From an uncultured Clostridia bacterium (lineage in GTDB: Bacteria > Bacillota > Clostridia > Christensenellales > Borkfalkiaceae): 41,040 nt of DNA. The notes below the pieces were generated by a model. It saw only the letters and a list, made by a program, of their open reading frames with translations, was not told the DNA's origin and ran no database searches. The number at the start of each line of letters is the position of its first letter. Position 1 is the first letter of the stretch. The stretch is taken from positions 1 to 41,040 of the forward strand of contig CALVZL010000030.1 in NCBI GenBank assembly GCA_944372525.1, read 5' to 3'. A program made the position numbers and the translations under genes. Positions 31,600 to 40,152 of the stretch are shown here, in pieces.

Positions 31600-31613
31600 G
31601 GCACCTCCGTGCC
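31600..31613 (-). other. 5' hairpin at the predicted transcript start of the sugar kinase operon
   Basis: GGCAC-GGAG-GTGCC lies within the first bases of the transcript predicted from the promoter at 31621-31649. A 5'-terminal stem of this kind often protects mRNA from 5'-end-dependent decay; the loop contains GGAG. Confidence 0.45.
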
Positions 31614-31620
31614 TGCCTTT

Positions 31621-31649
31621 ATTATAGTATATTTCTCTCCGTATTTCAA
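31621..31649 (-). promoter_or_regulatory. Promoter of the PfkB-family kinase and HD-domain genes
   Basis: TTGAAA (complement of 31644-31649), 17 bp, TATAAT (31621-31626). The leader is about 100 bases. No FruR/LacR-type palindrome was recognised. Confidence 0.82.
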
Positions 31650-31710
31650 GGGGCAAAGAAAAATTTCATCGCTTTTTTAGAAATCTTCCGTCCCCGGCGT
31701 TCCGCACAAA

Positions 31711-32673
31711 TTACATGGAGATCATCTGCAGCGTTTCGTACAGTTCGTAGTCGAATTTCTTCTTCATGGAAACCGCTTCGATGATGTCCATATCGATGAT
31801 CTCGTTTTTGTGAATTCCCACGACGCGGTTCCCGATGCCGTCTTTGAGCAACCGTACCGCCTTGTTTCCGAACTGCGCCGCCAGCATTCTGTCTGCCATG
31901 GAGGGAGACCCGCCGCGCTGGATATGCCCGATGTTGGTCGCTCTGACGGAATACGTCGTAACTTCCTGCAGTTGTTTGGAGAACTGTTCCGCCGTCATGA
32001 CTCCTTCGGCGATCACGATGATGTTGGAATGCTTTCCGTTCGCACGGGAGCGGTTGATGCGGAGCACGATGTCGTTCATGTCATAGGCAATCTCGGGCAC
32101 CACGATGATCTCTGCGCCGGAAGTGATCCCTGCATAGAGGGCAATGTCACCGCAATGTCGCCCCATCACCTCCACGACGGAGATGCGCTCGTGAGAGTTC
32201 ATCGTATCGCGCAGTTTATTGATGACTTCGAGGCAGGTATTGACCGCAGTATCGAATCCCAGCGTATAATCGGTGTATTGCAGGTCGTTATCGATGGTGC
32301 CGGGAATCCCGATCGTAGGAATCCCATAGTCCTCCGTCAGACACTTCGCTCCGCGGAACGACCCGTCTCCCCCGATCACGACCAGACCCTCGATCCCCCT
32401 GCGCTCCAGCGTGCGGACCGCCTGCTTCTGTCCGTCGACCGTAAGCATTTCGAGACATCTTGCAGTTCTCAGCTTGGTTCCGCCGCGCTGAACGATATCG
32501 GAAACGCTGCGCATCTCCATGGGCATCATCTCATCTTCAATGAGTCCCGCATAGCCGCGTTCGATTCCGTAAACCTCCATTCCGAAATAAATCGCCGTGC
32601 GCACCACCGCACGGATTGCCGCGTTCATTCCCGGCGCATCTCCGCCGCTCGTCAGCAAACCGATTCTTTTCAT
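31711..32673 (-). CDS. pfkA: ATP-dependent 6-phosphofructokinase
   Basis: Glycolytic enzyme converting fructose-6-phosphate to fructose-1,6-bisphosphate. The 320-residue length equals bacterial PfkA. Seen: LTSGGDAPGMNAAIRA at the N-terminus, IGGDGSFRGA (ATP site; Gly after GGD indicates ATP rather than pyrophosphate use), GIPGTIDNDL with the catalytic Asp, and IQRGGSPSMADRMLA. It lies downstream of dnaE, an arrangement common in Clostridia, but has a promoter of its own in the 88-base gap. ATG at 32673 behind GGAGG. Confidence 0.96.
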   Translation of the reverse strand: MKRIGLLTSGGDAPGMNAAIRAVVRTAIYFGMEVYGIERGYAGLIEDEMMPMEMRSVSDIVQRGGTKLRTARCLEMLTVDGQKQAVRTLERRGIEGLVVIGGDGSFRGAKCLTEDYGIPTIGIPGTIDNDLQYTDYTLGFDTAVNTCLEVINKLRDTMNSHERISVVEVMGRHCGDIALYAGITSGAEIIVVPEIAYDMNDIVLRINRSRANGKHSNIIVIAEGVMTAEQFSKQLQEVTTYSVRATNIGHIQRGGSPSMADRMLAAQFGNKAVRLLKDGIGNRVVGIHKNEIIDMDIIEAVSMKKKFDYELYETLQMISM

Positions 32674-32711
32674 CCCATCATCCTCCGTTATGATTCTTCT
32701 TTTCCCAACAC

Positions 32712-32720
32712 ATTATAGCA
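32712..32720 (-). promoter_or_regulatory. Extended -10 promoter of pfkA
   Basis: TGC followed by TATAAT (complement of 32712-32717) forms an extended -10; no good -35 is present. It lies about 40 bases before the pfkA ATG. Confidence 0.6.
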
Positions 32721-32761
32721 AATCAATCGAAAAAAGAAAAGAGTTTTTTTCTAATTTTTTC

Positions 32762-35700
32762 TTACACCACTTTTATGCAGTTTTGCGGCAAAAAGGTCCG
32801 CAGCTCCGCCAAAAACGCACGGCTCTGATGTACGGCAAGTTCATAGCGTTTTCCGCCGTGCAGAACTTTCGCCGTCATATTCCCTTCGTATTCCTTCAGC
32901 ATTTCAAGCAACTCTTGAAAATCCTCTTCGGAAAGGGCGCGCGCATCCAGCCAAAGCACCTGTTCCGCCGGAACGCTTTCTCCCCCTTGTCTGATCTGCG
33001 GCTGTTCCGGCACAAATTCTTCCAAAGCATCCAAAATGATCACGGGCGCCTTGTCCGGAGAAATATCGAGCTTACCGGAGATCTTTACCACGCAGTCCTG
33101 TCGCAGGATGGGGCGGATCTTTTCATAAACGCGGGGAAAGGCGACGCAGTCAATGTTTCCGTACAGATCTTCCACGGTGACAAACGCCATAAACGCGCCG
33201 GCGCGCGTGTTGATCTTCTTAATCCCCGCAATCAACCCGCCCATCATGACGCTCTGCCCGCTCTTGATCTGATGATAGGTCTTGTCCCCCGTCTCCTCGT
33301 CCTCTTCAAAATCGGTCAGCATTCCGCAATGAAACGACGCGTTCGAGAAATAAGAAGCGTACGGTTCGAAGGGATGTCCGCTGACATAGACGCCGAGTAC
33401 GGATTTTTCTTTGGAAAGCAACTCATCCGTCTCCCATTCTCCGATCGCGGGAAATTCGACGGAAATCTTCTCCTCCTTGAGTACGGTGCCGAAAAGAGAG
33501 AGCTGCGCGCTGTTTTTTTGTTTGTCGATGCCCGCGATCCGCCGCATCGCGTCTTCGTAGACGGCCGCGCACTGCGCGCGGCTGACGCCCATGCCGTCGA
33601 ACGCGCCGCCGAAAATCAGGCTCTCCACCATGCGCTTGTTGACATATTTCGTACAGCGCATGAGAAAGTCGGCAAAGTCGGCAAATTTACCGCAGCGTTC
33701 CCGTTCTTCGATGACCGCCTCCATGGCCGCCACGCCGACGCCGCGCAAGGCGCACAGTCCGAAACGGATCCCTCCCTCCTGCACGGAAAAATACGCCTTC
33801 GATTTGTTCACGTCGGGCGGGTAAACGGGAATCTGTTTTTCCTTCATGTAAACGACGTACTTTGCGATCTCTTCGATCTTGTCGATGCGGTTGTTGAGTA
33901 CGCCCGCCAAAAATTCCTTCGGATAATACCGCTTGAGATACGCCGTCTGATAAGTGACGACGGCGTACGCCGCCGCATGAGACTTGTTGAACGCATAGGA
34001 AGCAAAGCTTTCCATCTGCGCAAACAGCTCGGCGCTGACCTCCGGAGGAATCCCTTTTGCCAGACAACCTGCAATGTTTCCTCCCTTGTCGAGATCGCCG
34101 TAGATAAATTTATCCTTTTGTGCCATCAGTTCGCTGCGATGTTTTTTGGACATCGCGCGCCGCACGAGATCTGCCTGACCGAGCGAATAACCCGCAAGGC
34201 TCTGAAAGATCTGCATGACCTGTTCCTGATAGATGATCACGCCGTAGGTCTTCTCGAGAATGGGTTTGAGAAGCGGAGTAAGATAGCTGATCTGAGAGGG
34301 GTCGCTCTTGTTTTTCAAATAGGTCGGGATAAAATCCATCGGACCGGGACGGTAAAGCGAAATGCCCGCGATCAGATCTTCGAGACAGGTGGGCTGCAGC
34401 TGTTTCATGAACTTCTTCATCCCTCCCTGTTCCAGCTGAAAGACGGCGTCGGTATCCCCTTCCGCAATCAGCTCGTACGCTTTGAGGTCGTCGCACGCCT
34501 GTCCGAACTCAATACGTCTGCCCGTCGTCTCAAAGACATAATCGAGCGTCAGCTTGATATCGGTCAGCGTAGTCAGCGCAAGAAAATCCATCTTCAACAT
34601 CCCGATGGACTCGACTTCTTTCATATCGAACTGCGTCGTGATATCCTCTCCGTTGCGGGAAAGCGGGACGTTGTCCGCAATTTTTTTCCGACAGATGACG
34701 ACGCCCGCCGCATGCATGGAGGTATTGCGGGGCATTCCTTCCAGTTTCAGCCCCATGTCGATGACCCGTTTCAGTGTTTCGTCCGTCTCGTAAATTTCGA
34801 TAAATTCCGGATTCCGCTTGGACTCCTGATCTTTCAGCCGTTTCAGCGCCTCTTCGTGCGCGTCCGGATCGGCCTGCGTCTCCGCAACCGCTTTTCTGCA
34901 GCGTTCGAGATCGAGTCCGAGCAATTCCCGAATCTGAGACTTTCCGTCCATGAGTTTGGTCACGCGGTCAGTCTCGGAATACGGAACGCGCATCACCCGC
35001 CCCACGTCCTTTATGACCGCGCGGGAAGCAAGCGTTCCGAACGTGACGATCTGCGCCACATTCTCGGGATGGTAGCGTTTGCGCACGTATTCGATGGTCT
35101 CCCCCCGCCGCGCCGTACAAAAGTCGACGTCGAAATCCGGCATAGACACGCGATCCGGATTCAGGAACCGCTCAAACAGCAGATCATAGCGGAGAGGATC
35201 CACGTTGGTGATCCCGATCGAATACGCAACAATGCTGCCGACCCCGGATCCTCTCCCCGGACCGACGGGAATATCGTGCAGACGGGACCAATTGATATAA
35301 TCCCACACGATGAGGAAATAATCGGCAAACCCCATCTTGATGATGACGCTCAGCTCATATTCCGCCCGCTTGCGGATCTCCTCCGTAACGGGATGATAGC
35401 GTTTGGGAAGCCCTTCCCATGTGAGACGGGTAAGATATTCCGGCGAAGGCGTTCCGTCGTCTGCGGTATAGAGAGGGATCAGCGATTTATCGTAAACGGG
35501 AGAGCCGTTGTCTTTGAGATTGAAGGGCGTATCCGTATCCGAGATCTTGTCCGCGATCACTCTCGTGTTGGAGATCGCCTCGGGAAGATCGGGAAAGAGC
35601 GCCGCCATCTCGTCTCCGGATTTCATGTAAAACTCATGCGTCTGCATCTTCATCCGAGAGGGATCGTCGAGCGTCCGTTTGGTCTGAATGCACATGAGCA

Positions 35701-36343
35701 CATCCTGCATCTCCCAATCTTCCTTCCTGAGATAATGCACGTCGTTCGTCGCAACGAGCGGAATGCCCGTCTCTTTGGAAAGACGTACCATGAGCGGAAG
35801 AATCTGAATCTGCTCCGGAAGCCCGTGGTTTTGGATCTCCAGATAAAAGTCCTCTTGAAACAGGCCTTTCATCTCCAGCGCAAACCGTTTTGCCCCTTCG
35901 TAATCGCCTGCCATCAGGCGCTGCGGAATCCTGCCCGCAAGGCATGCCGAAAGACAGATCACTCCCTCCGTGTGTTCTCTGAGGACACGGTAATCGATGC
36001 GCGGCCGATAATAAAACCCGTCGACAAACGCGAGCGAATCCAATTGCACGAGATTGATATAGCCCGCTTTGTTTTTCGCGAGCAGAATGAGATGGTCTGC
36101 GTGCTGCTCCTCCTTAATGCGGTAATCGTCCGTCACATAAAATTCACAGCCGATAATATATTTGATGTTCTTTTTCTTGCATGCCTCCGCAAAGCGGAGA
36201 GAGGCATACATATTGCCGTGATCGGTCACCGCAACCGCATCGATCCCGTTTTTGACGCAATGATCGACCAGTTCTTTGACCTTGACGGCACCGTCGAGCA
36301 GGCTGTATTCGGTATGCAGGTGCAAATGTACAAAATCAGTCAT
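32762..36343 (-). CDS. dnaE: DNA polymerase III alpha subunit, DnaE type
   Basis: Replicative C-family polymerase without an exonuclease domain. The 1193-residue protein begins with a PHP domain (FVHLHLHTEYSLLDG, then VAVTDHGNM, CLSACLAG and NDVHYL), followed by the palm with GRGSGVGSIVAY and the catalytic aspartates in PDFDVDFC, a further Asp in LKMDFLAL, the fingers, a helix-hairpin-helix region and a C-terminal OB fold (VVKISGKLDISPD). It is slightly longer than Bacillus DnaE (about 1115). In low-GC Gram-positives DnaE works with PolC, which would be elsewhere. The ATG overlaps the end of whiA by 8 bases; RBS GGAGAACGG. Confidence 0.97.
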   Translation of the reverse strand: MTDFVHLHLHTEYSLLDGAVKVKELVDHCVKNGIDAVAVTDHGNMYASLRFAEACKKKNIKYIIGCEFYVTDDYRIKEEQHADHLILLAKNKAGYINLVQLDSLAFVDGFYYRPRIDYRVLREHTEGVICLSACLAGRIPQRLMAGDYEGAKRFALEMKGLFQEDFYLEIQNHGLPEQIQILPLMVRLSKETGIPLVATNDVHYLRKEDWEMQDVLMCIQTKRTLDDPSRMKMQTHEFYMKSGDEMAALFPDLPEAISNTRVIADKISDTDTPFNLKDNGSPVYDKSLIPLYTADDGTPSPEYLTRLTWEGLPKRYHPVTEEIRKRAEYELSVIIKMGFADYFLIVWDYINWSRLHDIPVGPGRGSGVGSIVAYSIGITNVDPLRYDLLFERFLNPDRVSMPDFDVDFCTARRGETIEYVRKRYHPENVAQIVTFGTLASRAVIKDVGRVMRVPYSETDRVTKLMDGKSQIRELLGLDLERCRKAVAETQADPDAHEEALKRLKDQESKRNPEFIEIYETDETLKRVIDMGLKLEGMPRNTSMHAAGVVICRKKIADNVPLSRNGEDITTQFDMKEVESIGMLKMDFLALTTLTDIKLTLDYVFETTGRRIEFGQACDDLKAYELIAEGDTDAVFQLEQGGMKKFMKQLQPTCLEDLIAGISLYRPGPMDFIPTYLKNKSDPSQISYLTPLLKPILEKTYGVIIYQEQVMQIFQSLAGYSLGQADLVRRAMSKKHRSELMAQKDKFIYGDLDKGGNIAGCLAKGIPPEVSAELFAQMESFASYAFNKSHAAAYAVVTYQTAYLKRYYPKEFLAGVLNNRIDKIEEIAKYVVYMKEKQIPVYPPDVNKSKAYFSVQEGGIRFGLCALRGVGVAAMEAVIEERERCGKFADFADFLMRCTKYVNKRMVESLIFGGAFDGMGVSRAQCAAVYEDAMRRIAGIDKQKNSAQLSLFGTVLKEEKISVEFPAIGEWETDELLSKEKSVLGVYVSGHPFEPYASYFSNASFHCGMLTDFEEDEETGDKTYHQIKSGQSVMMGGLIAGIKKINTRAGAFMAFVTVEDLYGNIDCVAFPRVYEKIRPILRQDCVVKISGKLDISPDKAPVIILDALEEFVPEQPQIRQGGESVPAEQVLWLDARALSEEDFQELLEMLKEYEGNMTAKVLHGGKRYELAVHQSRAFLAELRTFLPQNCIKVV

Positions 36344-37253
36344 ATCCGTTCTCCGTGTCCGTATCCAACTCCATGAGCTTTCTCAGCCGATGGTTGAGGC
36401 AGCTCTTGGAAACGCCCAGCAACTCGGCCAACTCCCCCAGCGAAAGTGCGGGAAACCGCATCCGTGCGTGTGCCGCTTCCTGCAATTTCTCGGGCACCGC
36501 CGCCAGCACGCCCCGTTCCTCAAGCCGAAGAAAGGCGGCGACCTGTCTGGTATTGGCTATTGCGGTGCGATCCGCATTCCCCGCGGCGCAGTTGGAAATC
36601 CGATTTTCGTTGTTGCTGATCGCCCGCTGCGACGCAACCCGCCCCAACGTTTTGAGCGCCGCCTCCGCCCCTGCTACGGAAAAAAAGTCGGAGAGCGCAT
36701 CTCCGCTCTTGAAATAAACGACTGTCTTTTCCCCTCGTTCCACCGTCTTGGCAAGCAGTTCAAATCTGAGCAAAAGGGTGCAGTATTCCTCCGCGACGTG
36801 CCCGTCCGAAAACACAAATTCGAGATGATATCCCGTCTTGGCGTCTTCGCGCGGGAGGGTGCAGCTCCCGCTCCCCAAAAACGCACCCCGCAGAAATGCC
36901 CGCGCCGTACGTTCGTCTTCCGCAAAGCGTACGGGAAGACACTGGCCGTGCGCAAGTCCGATCGCACGAAGCACACGGGTCGCCTCCTCGCCCGCACAGG
37001 CAAGCGTGAGGCGGGTCTTTCTCTGTTTGGGATCGAGCGCGGCTTTCTTTACCTCAGGACACACCGAAAAGCACTCTTCCGCAAGCCGCACGAAATATTC
37101 CGCGACCCGCTCGTTCTCGCTGACAAATTCAAACCGATCCCGATGCAATGTTCCGCTCGTGAGCAAAAGAGCACAGATCGCCGCCTCCCGCTCTTCCTGC
37201 GTCTTCGGCAGCGCGGAAAGCAGTTCTCGCTTGGCTTCCGACGTAAAATTCAC
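36336..37253 (-). CDS. whiA: WhiA sporulation/cell-division regulator homologue
   Basis: DNA-binding protein conserved in Gram-positives, with roles in cell division and chromosome segregation in Bacillus and in sporulation in Streptomyces. The 305-residue protein has an N-terminal domain, a degenerate LAGLIDADG-like central part (FLRGAFLGSGSCTLPREDAKTGYHLEF split around residues 105-131) and a C-terminal helix-turn-helix (LGELAELLGVSKSCLNHRLRK). The start is GTG at 37253, behind AGGGG. It lies between a PHP-domain gene (9 bases) and dnaE (overlap). The usual partners rapZ and yvcK are not in this cluster. Confidence 0.95.
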   Translation of the reverse strand: MNFTSEAKRELLSALPKTQEEREAAICALLLTSGTLHRDRFEFVSENERVAEYFVRLAEECFSVCPEVKKAALDPKQRKTRLTLACAGEEATRVLRAIGLAHGQCLPVRFAEDERTARAFLRGAFLGSGSCTLPREDAKTGYHLEFVFSDGHVAEEYCTLLLRFELLAKTVERGEKTVVYFKSGDALSDFFSVAGAEAALKTLGRVASQRAISNNENRISNCAAGNADRTAIANTRQVAAFLRLEERGVLAAVPEKLQEAAHARMRFPALSLGELAELLGVSKSCLNHRLRKLMELDTDTENGYD

Positions 37254-37262
37254 GGCACACCC

Positions 37263-38036
37263 CTAAACATGCTTTTTCTTATATTCGGCAAGGCGGAATG
37301 CGGGCATCCTGCCTTTGAGGTTGTCGATGCGCTCCTCGGGGATCCCCACCCGCACGACCTGTTCCAGCGCCAGCAAGACATCGCCGATGCGCTCCACCGA
37401 ATGCGCGTCGGAATTGACGACAAACCGCACGCCCGTCTGTGCGACGGCGGCGAGTTCTTCATCCGTAAAATGCTGCTTTTTGCCGCTGATCTCTACATAG
37501 GTCCCGTAATCCCGACAGCATTTTGCCACCTCCACGACGTCGGCGCAACATTCGTAATTGATATGCGTTAGGATGTCGATCGGATTGCGCCGCACGGCGT
37601 TGCAATATGCCCGCGTCGTATCGCGGATCAGCCATTGCGGAAATCTGCGCCGCATTCGTTCGCGCATCATCCCCGTCACACCGCAACGGAAATCGTAAAA
37701 GCTTTCATGGCGGCTGATGACATGAAACCCGGCGAGATAGAGATCGAAATCGGCAAAATCCTCTTCCGTTAAGTCGCTTCCGCCCTCCCGTCCCAAAATA
37801 TTCGCCTCGATCCCGACGAGTACGGAGATCCCCGTTCTGTGCGCGGCCTCGCGAATGTCGCGAAAGTACGCTTCCTTTTCCCGCCGTTTGATCCCGTATG
37901 CGATATGCGTAAATCCATGCTCGGTGATGGCGACCGCCTCCAAGCCCAGCTCTTTCGCCCGCTCCGCGTTTTCAAGCACGGTATTTTTCCCGTCGGAATA
38001 TTTCGTATGTGTATGATAATCCGCCGTAAGAATCAT
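37263..38036 (-). CDS. PHP-domain phosphoesterase (YcdX-like)
   Basis: 257-residue stand-alone PHP-domain metal-dependent phosphoesterase. Metal ligands are visible in DYHTHTKYSDGK, ITEHGF, a Glu in GIEANILG, FHVISRH, and SDAHSVE. Stand-alone PHP proteins act on small phosphoesters such as histidinol phosphate or nucleotides; no his genes are nearby, so the substrate is unknown. A GTG at 38084 would add a 16-residue Arg/Lys-rich extension immediately after murB; I prefer the ATG at 38036 because the PHP fold starts there, although its RBS is weak. Part of the murB-whiA-dnaE operon. Confidence 0.85.
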   Translation of the reverse strand: MILTADYHTHTKYSDGKNTVLENAERAKELGLEAVAITEHGFTHIAYGIKRREKEAYFRDIREAAHRTGISVLVGIEANILGREGGSDLTEEDFADFDLYLAGFHVISRHESFYDFRCGVTGMMRERMRRRFPQWLIRDTTRAYCNAVRRNPIDILTHINYECCADVVEVAKCCRDYGTYVEISGKKQHFTDEELAAVAQTGVRFVVNSDAHSVERIGDVLLALEQVVRVGIPEERIDNLKGRMPAFRLAEYKKKHV

Positions 38037-38090
38037 GAACCGCCCGGACTTCGTCCGTCTCCTCCTCTTCTTTCGGATCCGCACCTTCGC

Positions 38091-38972
38091 TCACGGAATG
38101 TAGCGGATCTCTTCCCGCAGACGGATACCCGTCTTTCGTTCTACCTCTTCCCGCACAAGCGCGATCAACCTTTTCACGTCCCGTGCGCTTCCGCCCTCAT
38201 TGAGAATAAAATTGGCATGTTCCCGCGAAACGCGCGCCCCGCCCACGGAGCGATTCTTCAGACCGCACGCCTCAATGAGCCGTCCCGCGGATTCCCCCTT
38301 CGGATTGACAAAAACACAGCCCATGCTCCGTCCCGACGGAAGCGTTCTGCGGCGCACGCGGAAATAACAGCTCCGCCGCGCAATCTCGTCCGAATAACAG
38401 GGCGTTCCCTTGAGATACACCCTCACGACGGCAATCCCGCCCTGAAAAACGCTTTCCTTTTCCGCAAAACGGCAGTCCTCCCGCCGAAACAGACGGAGTT
38501 TCCCCTTTTCGATCCCGACCACACGGTCAACGAGATCGGAAAAATGCCCTTCGCGAACGCCCGCATTCATCGTCACGCCTCCGCCGACGCTCATGGGAAT
38601 CCCCGTCAGCGGCTCAAAGCCCGAAACGCCCCTCTCAAGCGCAAAACGGCAGAGTGCGCCGCCGGAAACCCCCGCTTCTGCGCAAACCGTCTCCCCATCC
38701 GAATCCAGCGCGCGCATGACGGAAAACCGCACGACAACCCCTTCAAACCTTCCGTCTGCCGGGAGCACATTCGCTCCCGCCCCCAGATAACAGAACGGAA
38801 TGCGTTCCCGCAATAAAAAGCCGAGGAGCGCGGCTGACTCTTCCCCGGAAGCGGGACAGGCAGCCGCCGCGGCAACGCCGCCGCATCCGATCGTCGTATG
38901 ACGCGCAAAAGAAAAGTCTCGTTCCAGCCGCAGGTGCGGAAAGCGTTCCCTCAATCGGGCAAAAAGCTCCAA
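38091..38972 (-). CDS. murB: UDP-N-acetylenolpyruvoylglucosamine reductase
   Basis: FAD-dependent reductase that makes UDP-MurNAc for peptidoglycan. The 293-residue protein has the FAD-binding parts HTTIGCGG, YLGAGANVLP and GIPMSVGGGVTMNAG, and a C-terminal VSREHANFILN typical of the short (type II) form. The catalytic acid position, normally Ser in GSxFxNP, reads GCVFVNP, so a Cys replaces it. The C-terminal REEIRYI keeps the conserved Glu. The start is a TTG at 38972 with AAAGGAG eight bases upstream; no ATG or GTG is better. First gene of the murB-PHP-whiA-dnaE cluster; no clear own promoter was found in the 42 bases upstream. Confidence 0.94.
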   Translation of the reverse strand: MELFARLRERFPHLRLERDFSFARHTTIGCGGVAAAAACPASGEESAALLGFLLRERIPFCYLGAGANVLPADGRFEGVVVRFSVMRALDSDGETVCAEAGVSGGALCRFALERGVSGFEPLTGIPMSVGGGVTMNAGVREGHFSDLVDRVVGIEKGKLRLFRREDCRFAEKESVFQGGIAVVRVYLKGTPCYSDEIARRSCYFRVRRRTLPSGRSMGCVFVNPKGESAGRLIEACGLKNRSVGGARVSREHANFILNEGGSARDVKRLIALVREEVERKTGIRLREEIRYIP

Positions 38973-39014
38973 GTTAAATGCTCCTTTCTATTTTATCACA
39001 CTTCTTGCGCAATT

Positions 39015-39950
39015 TCAAATCGTTTTCAAATATTTCTCCACGATTTTTCTCTCGCCGCATTCCGCCGCGCGCCGAAGCTCCAGTAACGCTTCCGGCGAGG
39101 AAAACACGCTCACGGTGTACCTCGCGGGTCCTCCGGCCAATCCCCCCTGCGCTCCCCCGAGCGGATACATGCCGATCTGATCAAGCTCGCCCTGCGTCCG
39201 CTCCGAAAGCAACTCCTCCACAAAGGCGAAACAGTCCTCCCGTTTTTGCGCGGAAAGGACGGAAATATACTGATACAGATCGCAATACTCTTCCAGACTC
39301 CGATAAAATACGGCGACGCCGCGGGAAGAAAATCGGCACAGATCCCGCTGCGTGCCGAGCAAGTAGCGATATGTTCCATTTAAGAACCCCGTGTACGCCG
39401 CAAGCGGCTCCAGTACCTCTCCCTCAATCTCGTTCAGAAGCGCCGCAACGCCCGATAGATTTTCTCTGCCCGCAGAGATTGCCGTCTTCCCCTTTTCTCC
39501 GAACTCCTCCGTGAGAGAAAAGAGCGCATATCCTCCCCTGCACCACGGATAGGCGAGACACCCCTCCTGCGTCTCTCCTCCGGGAAAAGAAACCGCCAGC
39601 GGAAGACTGCGTTCCGCAAACAGAGACGATCCGATCCCGAAAGAGAGCAGATCGGGTGCATCTCCCTGCTCAAACGCCTCGCGTGCACCCTCCGCCGTAT
39701 AACTTGTCACGAGATAGTAAACGCCTTCCCGTTCTTTTTCCGCACGGGCAGCAACGCGTTTGAGGAACGAGGTACGCGAACCCTTTCCGCCTTCAAACGT
39801 ATCGATATTCCATACTCTGACGAGGCGCTGCCGCTCTTCCGTTTGCTCTTCTCTTCGGGACATGAACGCAAGGGAACAGACCATGACCGCGATCAGGGCG
39901 AACGGAAACAGGCGGACAAGCACGGTTTTCCCCTTTTTCCGGTCTTTCAC
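39015..39950 (-). CDS. Membrane-anchored solute-binding-like protein of unknown function
   Basis: 311-residue protein with one N-terminal hydrophobic segment (about 12-30) that serves as a signal peptide or membrane anchor; there is a Cys at its end (VMVCSLAF) but not a standard lipobox. The following VRVWNIDTFEGGKGSRTSFL and the EAFEQGDAPDLLSFG segment resemble family 1 (sugar) ABC solute-binding proteins, though the length is short (these are about 400) and no permease genes are nearby. A GTG at 39950 gives the full frame; a GTG at 39923 has a better spaced AAGGGG and would still keep the signal segment. It lies 42 bases upstream of murB and could be co-transcribed with it. Confidence 0.6.
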   Translation of the reverse strand: MKDRKKGKTVLVRLFPFALIAVMVCSLAFMSRREEQTEERQRLVRVWNIDTFEGGKGSRTSFLKRVAARAEKEREGVYYLVTSYTAEGAREAFEQGDAPDLLSFGIGSSLFAERSLPLAVSFPGGETQEGCLAYPWCRGGYALFSLTEEFGEKGKTAISAGRENLSGVAALLNEIEGEVLEPLAAYTGFLNGTYRYLLGTQRDLCRFSSRGVAVFYRSLEEYCDLYQYISVLSAQKREDCFAFVEELLSERTQGELDQIGMYPLGGAQGGLAGGPARYTVSVFSSPEALLELRRAAECGERKIVEKYLKTI

Positions 39951-39988
39951 GCCGCTATTGTATGTCCTTTCCGCGAAAAATATGCCAT

Positions 39989-40025
39989 AAAAAGACGGCG
40001 GGACGCACAGACTGTGCGTCCCGCC
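39989..40025 (-). terminator. Strong rho-independent terminator
   Basis: A 14-bp perfect inverted repeat (39997-40010 with 40012-40025) is followed on the minus strand by GTCTTTTT. It lies about 130 bases after the DUF1540 stop, beyond that gene's own terminator, so it is either a second terminator or the end of a separate short transcript. Confidence 0.8.
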
Positions 40026-40119
40026 CCGTTCCCGCCCGCAAGATCCGAAGCGAAAACTCTATCTGAAAGCGGAACCATCCGCTGCTCTATCAGTTTGTCG
40101 GTAAAGGGGAAAAATTATA
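40026..40119 (-). other. Possible small RNA region between two terminators
   Basis: A TATAAT (complement of 40114-40119) is followed on the minus strand by about 80 bases with a small hairpin AGCGGA-TGGT-TCCGCT and near-identical copies of GATAGAG, ending in the strong terminator. There is no good -35 and no ORF with a ribosome binding site. Speculative. Confidence 0.15.
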
Positions 40120-40125
40120 CAAACA

Positions 40126-40147
40126 AGGGGCCCGCATCGGAGCCCCT
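40126..40147 (-). terminator. Terminator of the DUF1540 gene
   Basis: AGGGGC (complement of 40142-40147) pairs with GCCCCT (40126-40131) around a 10-base loop, followed by TGTTTGTAT on the minus strand, 5 bases after the stop codon. Confidence 0.6.
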
Positions 40148-40152
40148 CGCCT

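Noticed and set aside
32597..36376. Plus-strand open frame of 1259 codons
   Set aside because: It mirrors dnaE over its whole length; dnaE has all family motifs, the antisense frame has none.
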